Below, in pieces: positions 1-5,655 of a stretch of DNA of 10,095 nt (positions are counted from its first letter, which is position 1; each line of letters opens with the position of its first letter). The notes under the pieces are model-generated. The model did no database searches and was not told the DNA's origin. It saw only the letters and a program-made list of their open reading frames with translations. The position numbers and the translations under genes were made by a program. This DNA comes from Acidobacteriota bacterium (GTDB lineage Bacteria; Acidobacteriota; Vicinamibacteria; Vicinamibacterales; CAVVIG01), in the NCBI GenBank assembly GCA_003223775.1, contig QHWK01000192.1, positions 1 to 10,095 of the forward strand. Reading direction: 5' to 3'.

Positions 1-347
1 GGATTGAGCGGCCCGGTGATCGTCACCCCATCCGGTGCGTAGGTCACCTTGCGGCGCGGCAGCACGTCGAAACGCGGCATCGGCTGTGAAAACGCCTCGC
101 ATCCGAAGAGCGGTGTCGGCGGAAGCCCGGTCGGCGCCTGGCCGTAGACGCTCTTGACGAACGGGTTCAGCCCGCCGATCGGCGCGAGCAGGCCGGCGGC
201 GGTGAAGAGACCCATCTTGATCAGATCGCGGCGCGTGACGCGGCCCCACGACAGCTCGCGCACGATCTCGGCGCGGTTGCGCCGCGCGTGCTCGGCTTCG
301 CGCAGGCGCGCCGCCGACGCGTTGGACGGCAGATAGATTCGGCTCAT
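1..347 (-). CDS. Tat-exported probable multicopper oxidase, N-terminal part (runs off the left edge)
   Basis: About 115 N-terminal residues are visible, with no stop before the window edge. The start is the ATG at 347-345. An AGGAGG lies 10 nt upstream; the other ATG at 356-354 sits directly on that ribosome-binding site and is unlikely. A twin-arginine signal is clear: TRRDLIKMG at residues 38-46, then a hydrophobic stretch (LFTAAGLLAPIGGL, 47-60). The N-terminus before the signal is long (about 37 residues, rich in Arg and Ala). The mature part begins QAPTGLPPTPLFG and continues with a QPMPRFDVLPR stretch near residue 88. From memory, this long leader followed by PTG-PP-P-LFG and PRFDVLPR resembles bacterial multicopper oxidases (bilirubin-oxidase/Mn-oxidase-like), which fold in the cytoplasm, load copper and are Tat-exported. 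No copper-ligand motif lies in the visible part, so the enzyme name is an inference; the gene and the Tat signal are well supported. Confidence 0.72.
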   Translation of the reverse strand, partial: MSRIYLPSNASAARLREAEHARRNRAEIVRELSWGRVTRRDLIKMGLFTAAGLLAPIGGLNPFVKSVYGQAPTGLPPTPLFGCEAFSQPMPRFDVLPRRKVTYAPDGVTITGPLN

Positions 348-538
348 GGCGCGCATCCCTCCTCGAACACGATCCCATTGGCCAGTCGCCGCGCTGCCAG
401 GCACACCTCCGGTGAGTGCGCGATGGGTCGTAAAAACAGCGCGCGATTGTCGGGAGCTTTTGTTGTGGTGCGTGCCTACAACGGCCGCGTCGTGCGCCCG
501 GCGCGGGCTACACGAACGACGGATCGAGCGCAGCGGCT

Positions 539-558
539 GCGCCTCGCCGGCGAGGCGC
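539..558. repeat. 20-bp perfect palindrome
   Basis: GCGCCTCGCC is followed directly by its exact reverse complement GGCGAGGCGC. The flanking bases (T538, G559) do not extend it. It lies about 190 bp upstream of the oxidase start. It could be a protein-binding site or, with a small loop, a hairpin in the oxidase leader. Its role is unknown, and at this GC content part of the symmetry could arise by chance. Confidence 0.5.
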
Positions 559-673
559 GGGCGTTGCGTCCGTGAACGCGGTGGGCCTCACCAGTCGCCC
601 GGTGCGGTCCGTCCATGTTCCGGCGTCGGGGGATCGGCGCTCGCGCCGCTCACGCCAGAACCAGTCACGGCGA

Positions 674-694
674 CGTTCGACTGACTCTCGAACG
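674..694. repeat. Inverted repeat with 7-bp stem
   Basis: CGTTCGA and TCGAACG pair perfectly around the loop CTGACTC. No T-run follows on either strand, so it is weak as a factor-independent terminator. Its place between the DUF1111 relic and the oxidase gene would suit a terminator or a leader structure. Confidence 0.3.
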
Positions 695-823
695 GTTCAA
701 ACAGTCACACAGACGGACGCAGCACGCAGATTTCACGGTGCCGTCAACGCGATTCCTGACCCGCATCTCCGACTACGACGGGATGGACAGGAACCGAAAC
801 GTCTTGTGAGTGATCGGGCTGAC

Positions 824-852
824 AATATGGGCAACTATGCTTGAGCTGTCAA
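824..852 (-). promoter_or_regulatory. Candidate sigma70-type promoter reading leftward
   Basis: On the minus strand a perfect TTGACA (852-847) is followed after 17 nt by CATATT (829-824), which matches TATAAT at four of six positions. The segment from about 824 to 880 is clearly AT-richer than its surroundings. Transcription would start near 817 and run toward the oxidase gene, whose ATG is about 470 nt away. It overlaps the last codons of the DUF1111 relic. It could be the oxidase promoter or belong to a small undetected transcript. Confidence 0.4.
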
Positions 853-1542
853 GTACAAAATCAAAAACATGAGGCCATCGTGCCGCAGGATCGCCTGCTC
901 GATGCCGTTCGCGCTGCCGTCGTGCAGGAGGCGTCCGGCCGCTCGCAGCCCCCACAGCGGCGCCGTGCGCATGTCGGCCGGGCGGGCCTGCCCCTGCGCG
1001 ATGCCGTCGCCCAGCGCGCCCATGTCGTGCAGCAGGAAGTCCGAATAGGGATGGAACGTCACGCGGCTCAGCGCCGCGACGGCGTTCGCCGCAGTCGTGA
1101 GCGACGGCAGATGGCACGTCGCGCAGCCGATCTCGGCGAACACGCGCTCGCCGGCGAGGACCTCGTCGGTGATCGCGCCACGCGCCGGCGGCGCGAGGAA
1201 GCGCTGAAAATCGGTGAGCGCATCGACGTCGCGCCCGTCGTCGTTCATCGCCGGCGTCGGGTTGAAGTCGAGCAGCACGATGGACACGCGCCCCGCCGCG
1301 TCGGGATCGACGGCCGCTTCGGCGCGCGCGATCGCGATCCACGCGTCGTCGCTCACGCCGTCCACGAGGCCGAGGCCCTGCAGACCGGTCGTTCGCCGGC
1401 GGGCGACGACTGTGGCGGTGGGCGGCACGCGCTCGCCGTCGAACCTGAACGATCCGAACGGCGTGGTGACGCTGCCGATGCGAAGACCGGCCCGAGGCCG
1501 TCGGCGTCGGCTCTCGTATCCGGCAGGGGCGGCGCCGCACAT
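835..1542 (-). pseudogene. Truncated DUF1111 di-haem oxidoreductase (MauG-related), C-terminal relic
   Basis: The frame from ATG 1542 gives 235 residues. They match the C-terminal half of DUF1111 di-haem oxidoreductases: VPPTATVVARRRTTGLQGLGLVD, then VDALTDFQRFLAPPARG, a c-type haem site in AEIGCATCHLPSL (CxxCH), YSDFLLHDMGALGDG, and TAPLWGLRAAGRLLHDG. Intact members, as I recall them, are about 400-500 residues with an N-terminal CxxCH half and an export signal; both are missing. Between AGRV and FNPTPAMNDDG the usual GRFGWKAQ...NEMGIT segment also seems absent. After EQAILRHDG the expected helix is replaced by a hydrophobic tail (LMFLILYLTAQA) encoded by AT-rich DNA, which suggests a junction near 880. 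There is no ribosome-binding site before ATG 1542 and only 41 nt separate it from the upstream lipoprotein gene. It could be a short expressed protein, but with one haem site and no signal peptide it is more likely a decayed gene. Confidence 0.68.
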
Positions 1543-1583
1543 CACACGCGGATTGCGGCGCCGCCGCGGCGAGCGCTCTGCGG

Positions 1584-2732
1584 CTACGGCTGCTGCTGCA
1601 CCGGGAAGCCGCGGAATCCGCCGCCTCCCGTTATACCGATCGTGCCGGCCCGCGGCCCGGTGCCGCCCGAATAGACGGCCACGGAGTACGACACCGTCCC
1701 GTTGCCGGTGCCGCTCTGGCCCGAGCTGATGGTGAGCCAGGGCGAGTCGCTCGTCGACGTCCAGCTGCAGGCGGCGTCGGACGGCGTGACGGTGAAGGAA
1801 CCGGTGCCGCCCGTGTTCGTGAAGCTGCCGCCCTGCGGATTCAGGGTGAAGCTGCACGCGGCGCCGCTCTGCGTGATCGTGAGATCGGCGAAGCCGCCCG
1901 TCCACGAGACGCGGATCGATCCCGTGCGCGGCGTGATCACGGTGTTGGCGGCCGCGGTCCAGGTGATCGTGCCGGGGCTGTTGCCGGACGTCGCGCCGAG
2001 CGTGATCCACGGCGTCGCAGTCGACGCGGACCACGAGCACGCATCACCGCTCGTCGCGGTGAAGCTGAAGCTGCCGCCCGCGGCGGGAATTGTCTGCGAG
2101 GTCACTGACAGCGTATACGTGCAGCCGCGCGCGCGGACGAGGACCCAGTCCACTTTCGTGTCGGCGATGAGCGTCAACGCCTTGTCCTGGTTGTCGTAGC
2201 TCACGGCCGACGCGGTAACGGTGATCGCGCCGGCCTCCAGGCCGCCGAGCGTGTAGTTGCCGGTGGCGTCGGTCTTCGTGGACGCGCCGGTGCGCGGGCC
2301 CGACGTGATCTGGATGTTGATGTTCGGCAGGATGCCGCCGGAGGTCGCGTCGGTGACGAGGCCCGTCAGCGTGAAGGTGCGCACGACGACGGTGATGCGC
2401 TGACGGCCGGCGACCGATTGAAACGTGGCGCTGATGTCCACGTCGCCCGGAGCCACGCCGGTGACGATGCCGGCGGCGTTCACCGTCGCGATCGACGTGT
2501 TCGACGACTGCCACGTCGCCTGGCTCGTGACGTTCTGCGTCGTGCCGTTCGACATGGTCGCCGTCGCAGTGAACTGCGCGGTCAACCCGACGTTCGGCGC
2601 GGTGCCGGCGACGGCGATCGAGGAGACGGTGGCCGTCGGCGTCGTCGGCGTGTCGGTGCTCTTGTTGCTGCTGCACGCCGCGGCGGTCGCGATCAGCGAT
2701 GCGACACCGAGAGTGCGCGCGCGCGATTTCAA
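1584..2732 (-). CDS. Lipoprotein with Big_2, carboxypeptidase-regulatory-like and two BACON domains
   Basis: The reading frame gives 382 residues from a TTG at 2732. The N-terminus MKSRARTLGVASLIATAAAC is a lipoprotein-type signal; Cys20 is the likely lipidated residue, though -3 is Ala and not the usual Leu. A Ser/Thr/Pro-rich linker follows. Domains: Ig-like Big_2 (about 33-116, with WQSSNTSIATVNAAGIVTG), a carboxypeptidase-regulatory-like beta-sandwich (about 117-200, with TKTDATGNYTLGGLEAG), then two BACON domains (about 200-288 and 289-382), each with the CSW...TPW/SPW-IT/LT pattern and ending in ITQ or VQQ. BACON domains are thought to bind carbohydrate or mucin-like polymers; the exact ligand here is unknown. 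A GTG at 2741 in the same frame adds three residues and is an equally possible start. Neither start has a clear ribosome-binding site. The frame stays open upstream to about 3017, but that part runs into the neighbouring gene and is not coding. Confidence 0.85.
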   Translation of the reverse strand: MKSRARTLGVASLIATAAACSSNKSTDTPTTPTATVSSIAVAGTAPNVGLTAQFTATATMSNGTTQNVTSQATWQSSNTSIATVNAAGIVTGVAPGDVDISATFQSVAGRQRITVVVRTFTLTGLVTDATSGGILPNINIQITSGPRTGASTKTDATGNYTLGGLEAGAITVTASAVSYDNQDKALTLIADTKVDWVLVRARGCTYTLSVTSQTIPAAGGSFSFTATSGDACSWSASTATPWITLGATSGNSPGTITWTAAANTVITPRTGSIRVSWTGGFADLTITQSGAACSFTLNPQGGSFTNTGGTGSFTVTPSDAACSWTSTSDSPWLTISSGQSGTGNGTVSYSVAVYSGGTGPRAGTIGITGGGGFRGFPVQQQP

Positions 2733-2750
2733 GCTAATCACAATGAAATC

Positions 2751-2779
2751 AGTATACGGACCGGCGTCGGCAGGTCCAA
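2751..2779 (-). promoter_or_regulatory. Promoter of the BACON lipoprotein gene
   Basis: Minus strand: TTGGAC (2779-2774), a 17-nt spacer, then TATACT (2756-2751), which fits TATAAT at five of six positions. The predicted start of transcription is near 2744, only a few nt before the GTG at 2741 and about 12 nt before the TTG at 2732. This explains the missing ribosome-binding site. A small perfect inverted repeat, CCAAT-GGA-ATTGG (2776-2788), overlaps the -35 element and could be an operator. Confidence 0.55.
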
Positions 2780-2831
2780 TGGAATTGGCTCGGCCGGTGC
2801 GCGAAGCACAGCCGCACGCGTACCGATGAGC

Positions 2832-2860
2832 TTTCGCGCGGCCGTCTCTCGCGCGCGAAA
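2832..2860 (-). terminator. Hairpin terminator at the end of the ArsR operon
   Basis: TTTCGCGCG (2832-2840) pairs perfectly with CGCGCGAAA (2852-2860), a 9-bp stem with an 11-nt loop. It lies 15 nt past the stop of the last operon gene and before the promoter of the next gene. No long T-run follows, which is common in GC-rich genomes. A competing 6-bp pairing (CTCTCG 2846-2851 with CGAGAG 2863-2868) overlaps it. Confidence 0.55.
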
Positions 2861-2875
2861 TCCGAGAGCGCCGCG

Positions 2876-3241
2876 TTACTGTGCGCGCTCGAGCGGCACC
2901 ATTTCCGTGATGGTCAGCCCCGGCTGGCCGCCGCGCGGCTCGACGAGCGCGTTCATCTCCTGCCAGATCGCGAGGATCTCTTTCGGCGCGTGATCCGGAA
3001 TCTCGGCGTCGCGCCACGTCATGATCTCCACGAAGTCCCGCTTGTCGGCGCCGTCGGCCGAACCGAGCGTCACGTGCGGCGCGTCCGGCGCGAGGAGATT
3101 CAACCGGCGCGCCGTGGCATAGTGCCGCGCGAGGACGTCCGCGAGCGCCTGTTCGGCGCCGGGCTTCGCGTGCAGCGTGATCATGACGGTTTCGGGCTGT
3201 TCGCCGAGCAGCGCGAGCGACAACGCAAGTGCGATCAGCAT
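2876..3241 (-). CDS. Small exported protein, antibiotic-biosynthesis-monooxygenase (ABM)-like fold
   Basis: The protein has 121 residues and starts at ATG 3241. An AGGAGG lies 5 nt upstream, fused to the stop codon of the preceding gene (TGAGGAGG). The first 12 residues (MLIALALSLALL) look like a short signal peptide, without a lipobox. The rest (about 19-118) looks like a ferredoxin-like alpha/beta fold: strand VMITLHAKPG, helix AEQALADVLARHYATARR, then DKRDFVEIMTWRDAEIPDHAPKEILAIWQEMNALVEPRGGQPGLTITEM. The order of elements and the EIMTW...A-IW-EM-ALVE pattern recall ABM-like dimeric barrels, but no catalytic residue can be named and substrate is unknown. It is the third gene of an operon with ArsR and SRPBCC genes, 10 nt after the stop of the second. 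Export is odd next to two cytoplasmic partners. Confidence 0.78.
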   Translation of the reverse strand: MLIALALSLALLGEQPETVMITLHAKPGAEQALADVLARHYATARRLNLLAPDAPHVTLGSADGADKRDFVEIMTWRDAEIPDHAPKEILAIWQEMNALVEPRGGQPGLTITEMVPLERAQ

Positions 3242-3251
3242 GCTGTCCTCC

Positions 3252-4022
3252 TCAATTCCACAATCCAATGACCGATGTGATCCGCGCATCCGCGTCGAAC
3301 ACGAACACGCTGGTGCCCGTCGCCGCCGCGCGACCCTCGGGGCCGGCCGCCGTCCAGTCCGCGAGCGCCGTGCCCTGGCATTGACGCACGCCGCCGGTGC
3401 GCTGCAGGCGGACGCCCGGCATGAACCGCAGCGCCGCGCCGATGTGCGCGTGCAGATCGTCGATGCCCTCAATCGAGCTGTAGCGGTCGCGGAACGCCAC
3501 GTCCGGCGCGGCAATCCTCGCGAGCGCGTCCCTGCGCGCGCCTTCGTCGCTCGTGGCCCACGCGGCGAACCATGCATCCACCGCGTCGGCCGCGCCCGCC
3601 AGCGCCTCGTCGACGACGACGTTGCTGAAGAGCGAGAGCTGATAGCGCCAGCCCTGGACGTGCTGATCGCGCACCGCGGCATCGGCGAATTCGTGCGTCA
3701 GCGCGACGAGCGTGCCCTGCTCGTGTGGATCGACGCGAATGGTCACGCGCGATCCGCCCGGTGGAATCATCGCGCCGCTGGCGTATCCGTAGGTGAACAC
3801 GATGCGCGTCGGCGCGACGATCTCGATCACCTCGCCGGTCGCCTCCGTTCCATCCGGATAGCGGATGCGCATCTCGCCGCCCGGTCTCGGATCGATCGAA
3901 GAGCCGGCGCCCCACCATCTGGCCCAGCGCCCGGTGTCGGTGAAGTAGCGGAAGACGATGTGCGGCCGCGCGTGGATGACGATCGCGCGATCGAGCCGTT
4001 CGGCCAACGTGGTCATGGTCAT
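3252..4022 (-). CDS. SRPBCC (AHSA1-like) protein fused to an NTF2/SnoaL-like domain
   Basis: The protein has 256 residues. The start is ATG 4022, whose last bases form ATGA with the stop of the ArsR gene, so translation is probably coupled; GAGGAG lies 6 nt upstream. A second ATG two codons on is possible. Residues about 8-135 form an SRPBCC/AHSA1-type domain: IVIHARPHIVFRYFTD, RWARWWGAGSSIDPRPGGEMRIRY, EVIEIVAPTRIVFTYGY, and the C-terminal helix GWRYQLSLFSNVVVDE. These helix-grip folds have a deep cavity for hydrophobic ligands. Residues about 145-256 look like an NTF2/SnoaL-like cone: VDAWFAAWA, APDVAFRDRYSSIEGIDDLHAHIGAALRFMPGVRL, then three strands ending ITSVIGLWN. No catalytic residue can be assigned. 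SRPBCC genes next to ArsR repressors are a common pairing; the ligand that relieves repression is unknown. Confidence 0.9.
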   Translation of the reverse strand: MTMTTLAERLDRAIVIHARPHIVFRYFTDTGRWARWWGAGSSIDPRPGGEMRIRYPDGTEATGEVIEIVAPTRIVFTYGYASGAMIPPGGSRVTIRVDPHEQGTLVALTHEFADAAVRDQHVQGWRYQLSLFSNVVVDEALAGAADAVDAWFAAWATSDEGARRDALARIAAPDVAFRDRYSSIEGIDDLHAHIGAALRFMPGVRLQRTGGVRQCQGTALADWTAAGPEGRAAATGTSVFVFDADARITSVIGLWN

Positions 4023-4378
4023 CGCGTTCTCCTCGTTCGTCTCTTCTGCTGCTGCGGCCCGCGCCGCGTCTGTTCCAACTCCGCCTCGAGCTTCAACTTC
4101 CACAGCGCGTCGTCCCACATCCGCTCGAGGACCTTGCGAACCGGTCCGAGCGCCTCCGGCGTCGCGCGATAGAAGCGGTTGCGATGCACGGCGCGCGCAG
4201 TGACCAGCCCCGCGTCGGCGAGCGTCCGCAGGTGGAGCGAGACGGCGCCGAAGGTGACGTCGGGCATCGCGTCGGCGATGGCGCCGGCAGCGAGCTCACG
4301 GTCCCAGACGAGGCGCAGGATCTCGCGGCGCCTCGGCGAGGCGACGGCCTGCAGCACGGCGTGGGAGGCGACGTCCAT
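4019..4378 (-). CDS. ArsR-family winged-helix transcriptional repressor
   Basis: The protein has 119 residues from ATG 4378. It has the compact ArsR layout: helix 1 HAVLQAVASPRRREILRLVW (about 6-25), ELAAGAIADAM, recognition helix region TFGAVSLHLRTLADAGLVTAR (about 42-62), then the wing VHRNRFYRATPEALGPV. The C-terminal tail (about 100-119) is very basic (QQQKRRTRRTR) and may add DNA or RNA contacts. The Cys metal site of classical ArsR/SmtB sensors is absent (there is no Cys at all), so it is not a metal sensor of that type. It is the first gene of the operon and overlaps the SRPBCC start by 4 nt. No ribosome-binding site precedes the ATG, which fits a leaderless message from the promoter just upstream. 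Autorepression through the palindrome in that promoter is likely. Confidence 0.92.
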   Translation of the reverse strand: MDVASHAVLQAVASPRRREILRLVWDRELAAGAIADAMPDVTFGAVSLHLRTLADAGLVTARAVHRNRFYRATPEALGPVRKVLERMWDDALWKLKLEAELEQTRRGPQQQKRRTRRTR

Positions 4379-4385
4379 GCTCGAT

Positions 4386-4415
4386 ACTTTAGTTTAAACT
4401 AAAATGACGTGTCAA
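4386..4415 (-). promoter_or_regulatory. Promoter of the ArsR operon
   Basis: On the minus strand a perfect TTGACA (4415-4410) is followed after 18 nt by TAAAGT (4391-4386; four of six to TATAAT). Initiation seven to eight bases past the -10 falls at 4379-4378, on or next to the A of the ArsR ATG. The message would then be leaderless or nearly so. Confidence 0.6.
4388..4403. promoter_or_regulatory. 16-bp palindromic operator for the ArsR repressor
   Basis: TTTAGTTTAAACTAAA is a perfect palindrome. It occupies the spacer of the ArsR promoter and overlaps its -10, where a bound dimer would block RNA polymerase. It is an AT-only island apart from one G and one C, in DNA of high GC content, which makes chance unlikely. 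Binding by the adjacent repressor is inferred from position and family habit. Confidence 0.7.
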
Positions 4416-4458
4416 GCGCTTTCTTGGAAAGATTCGGCGATTCGTTTTCGGGGAGCGC

Positions 4459-4482
4459 GGGGACGGCCCGAAGGCCGTCCCC
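4459..4482 (-). terminator. Strong hairpin terminator with UUCG tetraloop
   Basis: GGGGACGGCC (4459-4468) and GGCCGTCCCC (4473-4482) form a perfect 10-bp stem. In the minus-strand RNA the loop is UUCG closed by C-G, the very stable cUUCGg tetraloop. It starts 32 nt after the stop of the giant repeat-protein gene and lies before the ArsR promoter. No T-run follows, so it may act with Rho or mainly protect the 3' end. Confidence 0.65.
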
Positions 4483-4514
4483 GGCGTGAGAGGGCGAGAG
4501 AGTCGATCAGCCGA

Positions 4515-5655
4515 TCAGAACACGTTGATCGTCTCGCTGATGGCAACCAGCGCGTAGCTGCCGTTGCAGAACCGAACTTGATAGGTGCCGGGCGCGGGCA
4601 GGACGAACGTGATGTTTGCGCTGCTGACGCCGGCGGCCGGCAGCGTGTGCGACCCGTTGAGGTACATCCACTGCACCGGACGGCCACTCGCGTCGTACAA
4701 ACCGACCCAGTCGCCCGGCGTCCCAGGACCGTTGGTCACCGTCGCCGTCACCGTCCCGCCGGTCGTTCCGACCGTCGCGCCCAGCGTGACGCTCGGCGGC
4801 GTCGTCGAGATCGTCGCGCTCGTCGCGACGCGCACGTACGCCGCGTTGAACAGCCGCGCATGATAGGTGCCGGGTGTCGCCGGCAGCACGAACGTGACGT
4901 TCGCGTTCCTGACGCCGGTCGCCGGCTTTGTCTGCGTGCCGTTCAGGTATTGCCACTGAACCGCGTTGCCGTTCGCGTCGTACAGCCCGACCCAGTCGCC
5001 CGGCAGCCCCGGTCCGTTCGTCACGGTCGCCGCAACGATTCCGCCCGCCGCAGCCGTCGCCGCGCCCAGCGCCACCGCCGGCGACGTCGTCGTGATCGTT
5101 CCGCTGGTCGCGAGCCACATATACGCGGCGTTGAACAGCCGCGCGTGATAGATGCCGGCGGCGGCCGGAAGCGTGAACGTCACAGTCGCGTTGCTCGCGC
5201 CGGTCGCAGGCTTCACCTGCGTCCCGTCCAGATACTGCCACTGCGCGGCGTTGCCATTCGCGTCGTACAGCCCGACCCAGTCGCCTGCCGTCCCCGGACC
5301 GTTGGCCACGGTCGCCGTGACCGTGCCGCCGGCGGTTCCGCTCGCCGCGCCCAAGGTGATGCTCGGCGCGCTGGTGGTGATCGTTCCGCTCGTCGCGATC
5401 AGCGTGTACGTCGCGTTGTACAGCTCCGCGCGGAACGTGCCCGGCGTCGCTGGCAGCAGGAACGTGACGGTTGCGCTGCTGACGCCCGACGCGGGCAGCG
5501 TTTGCGCTCCGTTGAGGTACTGCCACTGCACGTTGCGCCCGTTGAGATCGTACAAACCGATCCAGTCGCCCGCCGTGCCGGGGCCGTTCATCACCGATGC
5601 CGTCACGAGTCCGCCGGCGCTGCCAGCGGCCGCGCCGAGCGTGACCGCTGGCACG
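4515..5655 (-). repeat. Four tandem 285-bp coding repeats (95 residues each)
   Basis: The sequence for the GLYD motif starts at 4696, 4981, 5266 and 5551: exactly 285 bp apart each time. Each unit encodes VTLGA...GTVTATV-NGPG-xGDWVGLYD-NG--VQW-YLNG, then a TFxLP segment, -GTYHARLFNAAY and ATSGTIT. The aDWIGLY core recalls SKICH-like/Ig-like beta-sandwiches that eukaryotic proteins also use, but the domain assignment is uncertain. The identical spacing, with no codon gained or lost, points to fairly recent duplication or homogenisation. Confidence 0.85.

Larger units (their letters stand above)
348..834. other. Stretch with no convincing gene (leader region of the oxidase gene)
   Basis: No frame here gives a recognisable protein. 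The short plus-strand frames are Arg-rich and low in complexity, as expected of shadow frames in GC-rich DNA. The stretch contains a 20-bp perfect palindrome (539-558), a 7-bp-stem inverted repeat (674-694) and, at its right end, a minus-strand promoter-like pair. If that promoter drives the oxidase gene, the transcript would carry a leader of about 470 nt. A small unrecognised gene or RNA cannot be excluded. Confidence 0.5.

Noticed and set aside
841..1674. 277-codon open frame on the plus strand opposite the DUF1111 relic
   Set aside because: No recognisable motif; the CATCH, HDMG and LHDG motifs are on the minus strand.
1584..3017. Long version of the BACON gene starting near 3017
   Set aside because: The extra 95 residues are Arg-rich, overlap the adjacent operon gene and its terminator, and would bury the lipoprotein signal and the promoter inside the coding region.
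4019..4378. Metal-sensing ArsR/SmtB repressor (arsenic or zinc)
   Set aside because: The protein has no Cys, and the neighbours are an SRPBCC fusion and an ABM-like protein, not arsenic or metal resistance genes.
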